A stretch of 61,836 nt of DNA from contig JAPLFS010000034.1 of assembly GCA_026390555.1 (NCBI GenBank), positions 1-61,836 of the forward strand. Direction: 5' to 3'. Source of the DNA: Pseudomonadota bacterium. Lineage in GTDB: Bacteria > Bdellovibrionota_C > UBA2361 > OMII01. The notes under the pieces were generated by a model, which was given only the letters and a program-made list of their open reading frames with translations, ran no database searches and was not told where the DNA came from. Positions 42,934-51,710 of the stretch are shown here, piece after piece. Position 1 is the stretch's first letter. Every line of letters starts with the position of its first letter. The translations under genes and the position numbers were made by a program.

Positions 42934-43638
42934 CTATCTCAACTGATCTAGGGGTATCACGCCAAGACCCAGATGTGGGGTGGCTTCTATAACAGGGGGA
43001 ATATCAACCGCTCGGAGTGTGGCAGTCGGGATGTTTTTTCTGCGCACCCAGATCACAGCTGATTTTCCAGAGGGGTTTTGTAGTAATTTTAGGGGGCCAT
43101 TTGCGCGCATCCAATCAACCTCTAACGTTGAATCGTCACGTCTGTTAAATCTAATCGGTTGCGAATCAAGTGCGCCGAGAGCAGCTTGCTTAAAGGGTTG
43201 TGGCAAAGTTGCTAAGGTAGCGGCAGCCTTTCCATCCTTAGCGGCGGGTTGTGCAAGGATGATAAGTAGTGTGGCAGCAACGGCCGCTCCTGATAATCCA
43301 CCAAAGAGCGCCTGATTTAAGCGAATACGTTTAAAAGCTGGAGCTAACTCAGTAGTAGGCGCTGAGCGGCGCTCACCCAGATAAAAGGCAGCGCTCTCTT
43401 CAGCCGTTATGCGTGAATCGATGCGCGACCACAGATCAACTCCCTTAGCTTCTGAAGATATAGCGCGGCATTCAGCGCCGACAGCAGAGAGCCCATTAAA
43501 AAAGAGCTTGGCTTGATCGTTTCTGATAAGAAGTCTCTGGGCCTGAAACCGAGAGATAAAGCCGCACTCACCGTCGAAGTGGCGCGAGAGGAGTAGCTCC
43601 TCTTTTTCAGTCAGCATTTTTATCTCATTTTTCGTCAT
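42934..43638 (-). CDS. probable membrane anti-sigma factor
   Basis: The N-terminal 90 residues resemble the cytoplasmic sigma-binding part of anti-sigma factors (L-L-S-R-H-F-D-G-E-C). One membrane segment lies at about 112-128 (F-G-G-L-S-G-A-A-V-A-A-T-L-L-I-I-L), and the rest would be periplasmic. The zf-HC2 His/Cys motif is not present. It follows the ECF sigma gene by 9 bases. By analogy it holds the sigma factor at the membrane until an envelope signal releases it. Confidence 0.75.
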   Translation of the reverse strand: MTKNEIKMLTEKEELLLSRHFDGECGFISRFQAQRLLIRNDQAKLFFNGLSAVGAECRAISSEAKGVDLWSRIDSRITAEESAAFYLGERRSAPTTELAPAFKRIRLNQALFGGLSGAAVAATLLIILAQPAAKDGKAAATLATLPQPFKQAALGALDSQPIRFNRRDDSTLEVDWMRANGPLKLLQNPSGKSAVIWVRRKNIPTATLRAVDIPPVIEATPHLGLGVIPLDQLR

Positions 43639-43647
43639 TACGTTACC

Positions 43648-44337
43648 TTAACGAACCTTAGCGAGTTCTTGCGAGGAGGAAGCTGCTGCCCCCTCTGGAC
43701 TTAATTCTTTAAGAGCGTTCTGCAACGCCTTACGGGCATAAAATAGGCGGCTCATAACTGTGCCTCTACGAACTCCGATAGCTGCGGCGATCTCCTGGTA
43801 GTCTAATCCATCGACCTCACGCAACGTGATCACAGCCCGATGTTCCTCCGATAACTGACTAAGCACAACTTGTAGCTTACCACCAAGCTCCTTCCTAAGG
43901 AGAACGGCCTGCGGCCCCTCTACGTTTTGAAGGTGCTCTATGTCTTGGGTGATGGTGGGTGAAGAAGCCCCCTGTCCAACACCGGACCCGTCAGTATTGA
44001 CGCCCCAGGACTCCTTAAATTCAAAATGCTTACCCCCCCTGCGAATGGTCCTGCGCTTAACGTCTACGGCCATATTAAAGGTGATTCGATAGAGCCAGGT
44101 ATAAAAAGAGGAGTGCCCCTTAAAATACTTGAGTGATAAGAACCCCTTAACGAAACTCTCCTGAACAACGTCCTCGGCATCTTCGCGGTTTTTTAAGATA
44201 TTAAAAGCCATCGTAAGGAGTCGCGCCTGGTAGCGCTCGACGAGCACGCGGTAAGCGTTGCGATCACCCTCAAGGGTATACTGAACCAGCTCCTGATCTG
44301 ATTGGGGGCCCTGTCCTCGCTTGCTCTCTATAGTCAT
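43648..44337 (-). CDS. ECF-type RNA polymerase sigma factor (RpoE-like)
   Basis: Sigma region 2 (residues about 20-85) has R-L-L-T-M-A-F-N-I-L-K-N-R-E-D-A-E-D-V-V-Q-E and F-Y-T-W-L-Y-R-I-T-F-N. Region 4 (about 155-210) has L-S-E-E-H-R-A-V-I-T-L-R-E, G-L-D-Y-Q-E-I-A-A-A-I-G and G-T-V-M-S-R-L-F-Y-A-R. The linker between the regions is longer than usual, with a Gly/Ser-rich stretch. It leads a three-gene unit with the anti-sigma and a secreted protein. Its regulon is unknown; an envelope-stress role is the usual one for this layout. Confidence 0.92.
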   Translation of the reverse strand: MTIESKRGQGPQSDQELVQYTLEGDRNAYRVLVERYQARLLTMAFNILKNREDAEDVVQESFVKGFLSLKYFKGHSSFYTWLYRITFNMAVDVKRRTIRRGGKHFEFKESWGVNTDGSGVGQGASSPTITQDIEHLQNVEGPQAVLLRKELGGKLQVVLSQLSEEHRAVITLREVDGLDYQEIAAAIGVRRGTVMSRLFYARKALQNALKELSPEGAAASSSQELAKVR

Positions 44338-44355
44338 ACCCTGCTTGTTATAAGG

Positions 44356-45579
44356 CTATCTGTGCCTATTTGCTAGCCCAGGGGGGGAAGATAAGGAGAT
44401 GGTCAGTAACGTTACGAGGTAAGCTAGCGCAGCAAGAATAAGAAAGATGGGCAGGGGAGTTACGGTACGAAGTGCGCTCGCTAGGCCGCAAGCCCCGCAC
44501 CAGATGCCAAGAAGATAGAGTTGCTTGTGTGTTTTAAGGGATAAAACTGAGCAGATAGCCACCAGCGCAAGACCCAGGTCGTAGAAATTTGCTTGAGGGG
44601 TTGCAAGCACGACGGTAACTCCGAAGAGGGGTAGAAATTTCGGCAGTCCTATTGGCTTGCTAAAGCTTTGGCGTGCCGCAAAGGCTAAGCGCAGTAAGAG
44701 CGCGGTAGTTAGCGCTAGAGCTGCCCAGGCGAGAGCTGAGTTCGCCTGATCTGGCATGCCCGTTACAGCGCCGAGTAGTCCGGTCATCTGTCGTGCGTTA
44801 GGAATAATATTCATCGGTGTAAAGCGCGTCAGGGCATCACACCAGGTTGCAATCCAGTCTAGCCCTAAAACTAAAGAGCCGAGCAGATAGAGTATTGTCG
44901 CAACCAGAGCCGTTGTTGCTACAACACGCACCCGCCACTGAATAACAGGGAGCATTAACATTATGAGAGCGTAGTGCGGCTTAAAGAACCAGAGACCTAT
45001 TAAAGATCCAAATATAATCTCACCCCTAAGATCCCGCCTGCCCTGATATATAAAACAGAGCGCATAGATAAACATACTTGCAGCGATCAACTGCCCGCCA
45101 AAGACACCCAACAACACAGGAGCACAGAGCAGCAGCCCCGCTAAGATCTCTACGGAATATTCGGCTAGTCTTGAGTTAATACGAGTGATGGCGCGCGCCG
45201 TTAGAATAAGGAATAAGAGCTGAAGCGCGCCCCAGACTACGTGCCCCCATAAAGGGCCGAGCCACACTAGGGGCCTTGCAAGCAAGGCAACGTAGGGAGG
45301 ATAGATCCCTGGTAGTAGCGCGCCTTGTAGCTGCGGCCAGATCTGATTTTGGATCTCTCTCTGGAGCGCAAAATCATAGAGCCTGTGTGGTTCTGAGCCG
45401 GCGGCGATAGCGGCTAGCGAGAAAAAAGCAGGGAAGTCACCGAGTTTTACAGATGTTAGGGGGCCTGATAATGAGCCAAGCGGATCTAGCCCAACCCAGG
45501 CTAGCGCTAATGCGAGTGCAATAAGGAGTGCGATTGCAATCCTTCTGATGCGGCCAGGCGCTGTAAAGAGCTGCGGCAT
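44356..45579 (-). CDS. GT87-like integral membrane glycosyltransferase
   Basis: About ten hydrophobic segments span the protein. The first external loop has L-G-D-F-P-A-F-F-S, followed by H-R-L-Y-D and Y-P-P-Y-V-A-L-L-A-R-P-L. These are the landmarks of the GT87/DUF2029 polyprenyl-phosphate mannosyltransferase group, with a catalytic Asp expected in the first loop. The likely donor is a polyprenyl-phosphate sugar, used on the periplasmic face for a glycolipid or surface glycan. The start is uncertain: a TTG at 45606 overlaps polA by 22 bases, and the ATG at 45579 lies 6 bases beyond its stop. It is probably transcribed with polA. Confidence 0.75.
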   Translation of the reverse strand: MPQLFTAPGRIRRIAIALLIALALALAWVGLDPLGSLSGPLTSVKLGDFPAFFSLAAIAAGSEPHRLYDFALQREIQNQIWPQLQGALLPGIYPPYVALLARPLVWLGPLWGHVVWGALQLLFLILTARAITRINSRLAEYSVEILAGLLLCAPVLLGVFGGQLIAASMFIYALCFIYQGRRDLRGEIIFGSLIGLWFFKPHYALIMLMLPVIQWRVRVVATTALVATILYLLGSLVLGLDWIATWCDALTRFTPMNIIPNARQMTGLLGAVTGMPDQANSALAWAALALTTALLLRLAFAARQSFSKPIGLPKFLPLFGVTVVLATPQANFYDLGLALVAICSVLSLKTHKQLYLLGIWCGACGLASALRTVTPLPIFLILAALAYLVTLLTISLSSPPGLANRHR

Positions 45580-45584
45580 CTCTA

Positions 45585-48338
45585 CTACGATTGCGCCTCC
45601 TGCCAATTACGGCCACTACCTGCATCGACCTTGAGCGGCACACTGAGCGTTATAACGCTCTCCATGGCGTCCTTAACGGCTTCAATCAGTTGTGCGTTCT
45701 GTGCTGTGCCATGATCGGGCGCCTCCACTAGTAGCTCGTCATGAATCTGCAGGATTAGCTTAGCGCCCACGAATTTATCGGCGAGGAGCTGCTCAACTTT
45801 TATCATGGCGAGTTTAATAATATCGGCAGCGGAGCCCTGTAACGGAGCATTGATTGCAGCGCGCATAGCAAACCCCTGATCACGACCACTGGTATCGATT
45901 GAGCTGATAATGCGCTTGCGCCCAAAGATAGTCTGCACCTCTCCATTTGAGAGTGCAGCCTCTTCAAGCTTTGAGAAGTATCCCTTTACGCGTGGATAGC
46001 GGTTAAAGTAGTTCGTAATATATGCGCTGGCTTGCTGTACCGGAACGCCCAGCTGTTTAGCGAGGCTAAAGGGGCCCATGCCGTAGACGATACCGAAGTT
46101 AATTGTCTTGCCGAGCCGTCGTTGATGATCTGTCACTTCGTCGTTGGCCGAGAGCCCCATAATCTCACGGGCGGTGCTGGCATGAATATCTACGCCGGCG
46201 TTAAAGGCCCGGATCAGGGTCTCATCAGCGCTTAAATGCGCCAAAAGCCGCAACTCAATCTGCGAGTAGTCGGCCGCAATAAAGAATGAGCCGGATTCAG
46301 GAATAAAGGCTGAGCGAATGCGCCCGCCCGTCTGGCTCTGAACCGGAATATTCTGCAGATTAGGCTCAGAGCTAGAGAGTCGTCCGGTGCTCGTGATGGT
46401 TTGGTTCAGTCGGGTATGAACACGACCGGTAACCGGAGAGATGACCTCCACTAGGGCGTCGGTATAAGTAGATTTAAGTTTATGCAGCCCGCGGTACTCT
46501 AAGATTAGAGCGGGGAGTGGGTGGATTTCGGCGAGCTTTTCAAGGACGGATGAATCAGTAGAGAAGCCGGTCTTTGTTTTTTTGATGCCCTTGGTAGAGA
46601 TAGCTAGTTTATTAAAGAATAGATCAGCTAGCTGTTTTGGTGAGTTGATATTAAACTCGCAATCAGCGCAGCTGTAGATCTTTACCTCAAGTTCTTTAAG
46701 CTGCAATTCAAACTCTGCTGACATGCTGCACAGCAGCTCTCTATCGACCTTAACTCCCAGGCGCTCCATATGCGCAAGTACCGGAACAAGGGGCATCTCA
46801 AGCTCGTTAAGAACGCGCGTAAGGGTTGCTTCATTGACCAACGGCAGTAATTTCTCCTTCAGCAGCCATGCGTAGTGCGCGTCCTGACAGGCGTAGCGTG
46901 TTGCGGCTTCAATTGAAACAGCCGAGAAATCGGCAACACCCTCCGTTACCTGTTCGTACTCAATGACTGGGAGCTGCAGCAGATCGTTTGCCAGGGCGGT
47001 TAGATTAAAGCTGCGGCTATCGGGATTAAGTAGGTAGGCGGCAACCATTGAATCAAAGCTTACGCCCCGAACCGGGATGCCGTTAATCTCTAGGATGCTG
47101 ACATCATACTTTAAATTCTGACCGCATTTTTTAACTGTGCTATCAGCAAAGATCGCTCCTAAAGTGCGAGAGAGCTCGCTCCACAAAACCTGATTAGGCT
47201 GAGCAGAGCTATCAAGCGCGCTATGTCCAATTGGCACATACCATGCGGCGCTATCGTTCCAGCAAAAAGAGATCCCAACGATCTTTGCCTCGTGCAGCTT
47301 GAGCGAGGTGGTTTCAAGATCAAAGGAGAACTCTCTCTGAGCGTAAAGCTCCCTAGTCCAGGCGGCAAAATCTTGGGCGCTAACGGTTTTATAGTCAAAG
47401 GCAGCGGCTGCCTTTGCATTGCGCGAGACGCCGATGATCTTCTGAAACTCCTTAAAGAGTGAGGTGAATTCGAAGCGCTCAAAGAGTTCGCCCAGATGAT
47501 CTGCATCGATCTCGCGTTTTGTAAGAAGGGCCTCGATATCACAGTTTCCGTCCTGTAGCGCCTGTAACGGTACATTATAGTCGACCTCGACTAGCCTACG
47601 AGCGAGTCGCAAGAGCTCCAGATTAGAAGAGATCGATTCGGCTATTTTTTTACGATTTCTGATCTCAGCATCGTTCTTAATATCCTCTACGTGCGAGATA
47701 ACGCCCTCAACCGTAGAGTATTTCTGAATTAACTGCGTGGCTGTTTTTGGACCAACGCCATCAACACCTGGAATGTTATCAGAGCTATCACCTGTCAGGG
47801 CCAGAATCTCAGTAACCTGCGAGGGACCAACGCCGAATTTTTCTATCACGCCCGAGATTCCGTAACGTTGATCCTTCATCGTGTCCCAGATCTGAACTTG
47901 ATCCGAGACGAGCTGCATCAGGTCCTTGTCGCCCGATACGACGACAACCTGCTGGCCGTTCGCCACCAGCTTAGCTGTCAGTGTGGCGATGATGTCATCG
48001 GCCTCGTAGCCCACGCACTCAAGCACCGGAAGTCCAAGCGCGCGCGAGATCTCTCTGAAGAACGGCATCTGCTCAACTAACTCTGGCGGACACTCACTGC
48101 GGTTGGCTTTGTATTCAGGGTAGAGATCGTTTCGAAAGGTCTTTCTGCCCGCATCGAAAATGACCGCAACTTTAGAGGAGTTAGCCTGCGCTATGGTCCT
48201 CTGCATCATCTTTAAAAATCCGTAGAGCGCATTGGTCGGAAAGCCCGCTTTGGTCGTCAGCCTTTGAATGGCGTAAAAAGCGCGAAATATATAACCGGAG
48301 CCATCGATCAGGTAGGTGATGTCGTTAGGGTTTGTCAT
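45585..48338 (-). CDS. polA: DNA polymerase I
   Basis: PolA fills gaps and removes RNA primers. The 917-residue protein has all three domains. The 5' nuclease (about 1-300) includes Y-L-I-D-G-S-G-Y-I-F-R-A and D-A-G-R-K-T-F-R. The 3'-5' exonuclease (about 320-510) includes F-S-F-D-L-E-T-T-S with the metal-binding D-x-E, so proofreading is likely kept. The polymerase (about 520-917) has motif A A-D-Y-S-Q-I-E-L-R, motif B K-T-I-N-F-G-I-V-Y-G and motif C Q-I-H-D-E-L-L-V-E. It is followed closely by the glycosyltransferase gene. Confidence 0.97.
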   Translation of the reverse strand: MTNPNDITYLIDGSGYIFRAFYAIQRLTTKAGFPTNALYGFLKMMQRTIAQANSSKVAVIFDAGRKTFRNDLYPEYKANRSECPPELVEQMPFFREISRALGLPVLECVGYEADDIIATLTAKLVANGQQVVVVSGDKDLMQLVSDQVQIWDTMKDQRYGISGVIEKFGVGPSQVTEILALTGDSSDNIPGVDGVGPKTATQLIQKYSTVEGVISHVEDIKNDAEIRNRKKIAESISSNLELLRLARRLVEVDYNVPLQALQDGNCDIEALLTKREIDADHLGELFERFEFTSLFKEFQKIIGVSRNAKAAAAFDYKTVSAQDFAAWTRELYAQREFSFDLETTSLKLHEAKIVGISFCWNDSAAWYVPIGHSALDSSAQPNQVLWSELSRTLGAIFADSTVKKCGQNLKYDVSILEINGIPVRGVSFDSMVAAYLLNPDSRSFNLTALANDLLQLPVIEYEQVTEGVADFSAVSIEAATRYACQDAHYAWLLKEKLLPLVNEATLTRVLNELEMPLVPVLAHMERLGVKVDRELLCSMSAEFELQLKELEVKIYSCADCEFNINSPKQLADLFFNKLAISTKGIKKTKTGFSTDSSVLEKLAEIHPLPALILEYRGLHKLKSTYTDALVEVISPVTGRVHTRLNQTITSTGRLSSSEPNLQNIPVQSQTGGRIRSAFIPESGSFFIAADYSQIELRLLAHLSADETLIRAFNAGVDIHASTAREIMGLSANDEVTDHQRRLGKTINFGIVYGMGPFSLAKQLGVPVQQASAYITNYFNRYPRVKGYFSKLEEAALSNGEVQTIFGRKRIISSIDTSGRDQGFAMRAAINAPLQGSAADIIKLAMIKVEQLLADKFVGAKLILQIHDELLVEAPDHGTAQNAQLIEAVKDAMESVITLSVPLKVDAGSGRNWQEAQS

Positions 48339-48394
48339 AACAGGAGGTTACGAGGGGTCTTAGGTCTTCGTCAACAGTCGGGCGAGGTAGTTGG

Positions 48395-48559
48395 TAACTA
48401 TTCACCGTGCGTTACCGTTGTATGCGCTAATGCTTATAGGAGGCGGTCTTTGTACGGAGCTGCCCCTTTCTTGTCGTCCCCTGATCGGGGACGGCAGATT
48501 TTGTGAATAGTTAATATTATCACCCCCGATTTGCTCTGCAAATCGACCCCTGAGGGGTT
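48395..48559 (-). repeat. MITE-like structured element, copy 2
   Basis: On the minus strand this copy has the same order as the one at 28758-28930: a CCCC/GGGG hairpin, a GATTTGC/GCAAATC hairpin, then a part bounded by TAACTATTCAC and GTGAATAGTTA (48395-48513). Inside is a CGTCCCC/GGGGACG hairpin with CAAGAAAGGGG beside it. Sequence between the arms is otherwise poorly conserved. It occupies most of the 320-base gap between polA and the next gene; I see no gene in the gap. Confidence 0.85.
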
Positions 48560-48658
48560 TGTTATAAAATCGTTATAACTACGTAACAGTTTCGAGATGC
48601 GGGGGGATCATAAACCTTATGTCTTTTATGTTTTGTCTATGTTTTTGAGGAATGAAGT

Positions 48659-49219
48659 ATGAGAACGATTAGTAAGGTTATGACGACTGTCTTTGGAATT
48701 ACCCTCGGTTTAGGAGTGGCAGCTCCGGCGGCAAATGCTCAGGTGACTAGTTTGGCTAGTGTAAATGAGCTACGAGCCGTAATTGATTCCGTTCAGGGCA
48801 TCGGTAACGGCTTGGGGAACTCGAGCGCCCGACCGGTAGGAAAAGATACTGATCTTGTATTAACCCTGAAGGGAAAGCTCTATCAGCAAGATAAGAGCGG
48901 CAAGGTAACTGTGGTCGGTGATGTCAAGCAGCTCAGTATCGGACTACCAGCAAAGGTGGGGGACCGTACTAACGCACAAGATATTTGTCTTAGACGTGCG
49001 GAGGCTCTCCAGGCCGGCCATACTAGGGCGAAGCTTGAAATCTTTATGGAAGCACTGCGTGTTGGTGAGCAGCACTACAAGGTAAAGACGCTCTTTGGCT
49101 GCTCTGACCTGACTGTAGCATTGGCGACACCAACGCCAACGCCAAGGGCGACGCCAACGCCAAGGGTAACGCCAAGGGCAACGCGAACACCAACGCCAAC
49201 GCCAATTACGTTCAGGTAG
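48659..49219 (+). CDS. secreted protein with a TPTP-type low-complexity tail
   Basis: A signal peptide ends near A-N-A-Q. The mature domain (about 30-155) is unrecognised, with two Cys residues (in D-I-C-L-R-R and F-G-C-S-D) that could form a disulfide. Residues 155-184 are a run of T-P-T-P-R-A/V-T-P units encoded by a GC-rich repeat (about 49125-49205), a kind of tail often found as a wall- or surface-spanning spacer. It is a single-gene unit, ending in a terminator. Function unknown. Confidence 0.7.
   Translation: MRTISKVMTTVFGITLGLGVAAPAANAQVTSLASVNELRAVIDSVQGIGNGLGNSSARPVGKDTDLVLTLKGKLYQQDKSGKVTVVGDVKQLSIGLPAKVGDRTNAQDICLRRAEALQAGHTRAKLEIFMEALRVGEQHYKVKTLFGCSDLTVALATPTPTPRATPTPRVTPRATRTPTPTPITFR
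49125..49205 (+). repeat. in-gene short tandem repeat (ACGCCAA-type) coding the TPTP tail
   Basis: Units of ACGCCAACGCCAAGGGCG with variations follow each other in frame. Length variation between strains by slippage is likely; this is inferred from the repeat form. Confidence 0.75.
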
Positions 49220-49236
49220 AATAGATAGTTATAGTG

Positions 49237-49303
49237 TACGGCCCGCCTACGCATCCATAGTGGCATCCACAGTGGTTCTGTAGCGCGGGCCGTAACCTTT
49301 TTG
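49237..49303 (+). terminator. terminator after the TPTP-tail gene
   Basis: A 10-bp stem, TACGGCCCGC (49237-49246) with GCGGGCCGTA (49285-49294), has a long loop of 38 bases and is followed by AACCTTTTT. It also lies just downstream of the minus-strand gene at 49306. Confidence 0.7.
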
Positions 49304-49305
49304 TC

Positions 49306-49650
49306 TTACGCGATATATGAAAGGCTAAGCCCGAGGCGTTGATTAAGGGCCCTGCGCAGGCGGTTTTGTACATCTACTGCGATCGGCTGCTCTGGTTCAC
49401 GCAGCTCTGCAGCGCCCTCAATGACATGGGTATAGGAGGCAAAGAGGGCCGCGCACTCAGGACAATCGTTTAGGTGAGTGTCCATTACGAGGCGAGCGTT
49501 CTGACTAAGGTCGTTATCGACGTAATCCCCCAAGCGTGCGATGACATCATCGCACCCGTCAAGCTCAAGTAGATCGGAGTTAGCGCCAGATCCGAAATTG
49601 TCGCCGAAATTGTTGTCCAAGTTGTTATTGTCGAAGTTATTGTTATTCAT
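49306..49650 (-). CDS. zf-HC2-type anti-sigma-like protein with Asn-rich N-terminus
   Basis: The centre of this 114-residue protein has the zinc-binding anti-sigma pattern H-L-N-D-C-P-E-C (H-x3-C-x2-C), preceded by L-G-D-Y-V-D-N-D-L-S. The first 30 residues are made mostly of Asn, Asp, Gly and Phe (N-N-N-N-F-D-N-N-N-L). The ATG at 49650 has AAGGA 10 bases upstream; the frame is open further to 49776, but that part looks non-coding. No sigma factor gene is adjacent and there is no membrane segment, so it may be a soluble, orphan anti-sigma factor. Confidence 0.75.
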   Translation of the reverse strand: MNNNNFDNNNLDNNFGDNFGSGANSDLLELDGCDDVIARLGDYVDNDLSQNARLVMDTHLNDCPECAALFASYTHVIEGAAELREPEQPIAVDVQNRLRRALNQRLGLSLSYIA

Positions 49651-49994
49651 TGAGAGGGTCCTTCTAAAAGATACGGTTCGCGCTTTCTGACGTCCCTCCC
49701 CAAGCTTTGAACGAACTTCAAAGACCAGGGGAACAAAAACACACAACAAAAACCTAGCGAACCAACCTTTTTTCAACCTCTTACTACTTCAACCTTGCGC
49801 CACTCTAATTTGCATACCGACCTAACTTGCATACCGAGTGGGGGTGCCTGCGACATCATTTCCCTATTTCGATTCCTCTTGAGCGAAGATCGGTGCAAAT
49901 TTGTTACAAATTTAAGAAAAAATAGTTACAAGAGCGAGGATAAGACTCTAACTATTTGATATTATTGTATAATTTAAGCTAATAGGAGCGTCTC

Positions 49995-50684
49995 TTACGC
50001 CACAAACTTATAACCGACCCCGTGCACGGTCAGGATATGCTGGGGCTCGTCTATGTTGGCCTCAACCTTTTGGCGCAGGCGGGCTATATGGTTGTCTACA
50101 GTGCGGGTGGTTGGGTAGGAGTTGTACCCCCAAACCTCATCTAATAACTCATCCCTGGTCACGACAGAGCCAACCTTGACCACTAGGTAGCGCAATAGTC
50201 TGTACTCCCTAGCTGAGAGGTCGATAGGCTCATTATTTTTCAGGGCGCGGTAGGCCTTAAAGTCAACGACCACATCTGAGAAGCGAATTTCATCAATTGA
50301 TGTAACCCGTTGAACGCGCCTTAGGAGGGCCTTAACTCTGGCAATAAGTTCAAGCATTCCAAAGGGTTTGCCAAGATAATCATCGGCGCCAAGCTCAAGC
50401 CCCAAAACCTTATCAATCTCACTTGAGCGTGCGGTTAGGAGTATCAGGGGGGTGGAGTTTCCAGCGTTTCTAATCTCGCGACAGGCCTGCAGGCCATCCT
50501 TGCGAGGCATCATGACGTCCATGATGATCAGATCAGGTTTTCTGGTATTTATTAGTTGAATACCCTCTTCGCCGTCACAAGCGCTCAGGACCTGAAAGCC
50601 CTCTAGTTCAAGGTTCATAGTGACGCTTTTTCGGATAATATCCTCGTCCTCTATGACAGCAATTACAAATCCATCTCCTCGCAT
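49995..50684 (-). CDS. OmpR/PhoB-family response regulator
   Basis: The receiver domain has the acidic pocket E-D-E near residues 12-14, the phospho-acceptor Asp56 in I-I-M-D-V-M-M-P and Lys106 in L-G-K-P-F. The winged-helix output domain has L-S-A-R-E-Y-R-L-L-R-Y-L and T-V-D-N-H-I-A-R-L-R-Q-K-V, with H-G-V-G-Y-K-F at the end. No histidine kinase lies beside it, so it is an orphan here and its signal is unknown. The ATG at 50684 follows GGGGAAG; an upstream start at 50762 would add a 26-residue unstructured leader. Confidence 0.93.
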   Translation of the reverse strand: MRGDGFVIAVIEDEDIIRKSVTMNLELEGFQVLSACDGEEGIQLINTRKPDLIIMDVMMPRKDGLQACREIRNAGNSTPLILLTARSSEIDKVLGLELGADDYLGKPFGMLELIARVKALLRRVQRVTSIDEIRFSDVVVDFKAYRALKNNEPIDLSAREYRLLRYLVVKVGSVVTRDELLDEVWGYNSYPTTRTVDNHIARLRQKVEANIDEPQHILTVHGVGYKFVA

Positions 50685-50910
50685 CGTCTTCCCCAGGGCT
50701 GAATTTTGAGAGCTATTAGTAGAGAGTATAGCAAGGGTAGAAGGGCATATGATATAGCCCACTCACCTTGCTTTTCCCCGCTCAGATCGGTATCTTACCT
50801 GCTCTGAAGTTCTGACTCTAGTACTTTCAGACAGTTATCGCTAGCGGAGATTATTCCAGAGCAGTAAGCCGCAATAATCTTAGAGTTCAAGCGAGTAAAG
50901 ATAGGGCGTT

Positions 50911-51294
50911 ATGGCAAAAAAGCAGTCTGATGAATTGAATACTGATAGTGTAGCGCAGGCGGAGCCTAAGCTCTTTGCTGTTGTTCGTACATGCGGCAAG
51001 CAGTACCGGGTTACAGCAGGCACTAGGATCTCAATTGCTACTCAAGAGGGCGAGAAGGGGGACAAGATCACCTTTTCCGACGTTCTTATGGCTGGCAAGC
51101 TTGATGGCAGCGAGATAAAGATCCTTGCAGGTGGCGAGAAGTCACTCGGCGTAACCGTTATCGGACGTCTCATTGCTCACATTAAGGACAAGAAGGTTAT
51201 TATCTTCAAGAAGCGCCGTAAGGGTGGATATACAAAGAAGCAGGGACATCGCCAGGCAAAGAGCGAAGTCATGATCGAGAGCGTTACGCTTTAA
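50911..51294 (+). CDS. rplU: 50S ribosomal protein L21
   Basis: L21 binds 23S rRNA in the large subunit. Residues 20-123 match the family: L-F-A-V-V-R-T-C-G-K-Q-Y-R-V, G-D-K-I-T-F-S-D-V-L and F-K-K-R-R-K-G-G-Y-T-K-K-Q-G-H-R-Q. The first 19 residues (M-A-K-K-Q-S-D-E-L-N ...) are an acidic extension not found in typical L21 of about 103 residues. It heads rplU-rpmA, with obgE after a terminator. Confidence 0.95.
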   Translation: MAKKQSDELNTDSVAQAEPKLFAVVRTCGKQYRVTAGTRISIATQEGEKGDKITFSDVLMAGKLDGSEIKILAGGEKSLGVTVIGRLIAHIKDKKVIIFKKRRKGGYTKKQGHRQAKSEVMIESVTL

Positions 51295-51345
51295 TATCAG
51301 ACAAGATAAGTTATTAGTTGTTCGATTTGAATTTAGGGTGATGTC

Positions 51346-51621
51346 ATGGCACATAAGAAAGCGGTAGGAAGCACCAGGAACGGACGAGATAGTCGCGGTA
51401 AGCGTCTCGGAGTAAAGAAGTTTGCTGGGGAGGTTGTTCGGGCAGGAAGCATCCTAGTTCGTCAGCGTGGCAGCACATATCACGCCGGTCAAAATGTTGG
51501 GACTGGTCGTGATTATACGTTATTTGCGTTAACTGATGGCGTTGTTGCATTCAAGAAAGGGCTTCGTCAGTACATCTACGTTAAGCCAGTGGCTCCAGTA
51601 GTGGCGGCTGTATCGGTATAG
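51346..51621 (+). CDS. rpmA: 50S ribosomal protein L27
   Basis: L27 reaches toward the peptidyl transferase centre with its N-terminus. The start [16 protein letters not shown] is the classic L27 opening, and [19 protein letters not shown] follows. The N-terminus begins directly at A-H-K-K, so it lacks the processed leader of Firmicutes L27. 51 bases separate it from rplU. Confidence 0.97.
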   Translation: MAHKKAVGSTRNGRDSRGKRLGVKKFAGEVVRAGSILVRQRGSTYHAGQNVGTGRDYTLFALTDGVVAFKKGLRQYIYVKPVAPVVAAVSV

Positions 51622-51659
51622 TCCAAGCAGCTCATAGGCTGTTTGAAATCTGAAAAAGG

Positions 51660-51692
51660 AGGAGTTCGGTTGGCCCGACTCCTCTTTTTTTT
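51660..51692 (+). terminator. terminator between rpmA and obgE
   Basis: A 10-base stem, AGGAGTTCGG with CCCGACTCCT (one mismatch and one G-T), a short loop and eight T residues form a strong terminator. obgE starts only 19 bases later, so its expression needs read-through or another promoter. Confidence 0.85.
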
Positions 51693-51710
51693 GTTGAGGA
51701 TAGTGCGCAG

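Noticed and set aside
49777-49994. Gene in the gap between the zf-HC2 protein and the response regulator
   Set aside because: No frame of useful length or structured RNA was found; the stretch is A/T-rich upstream sequence.
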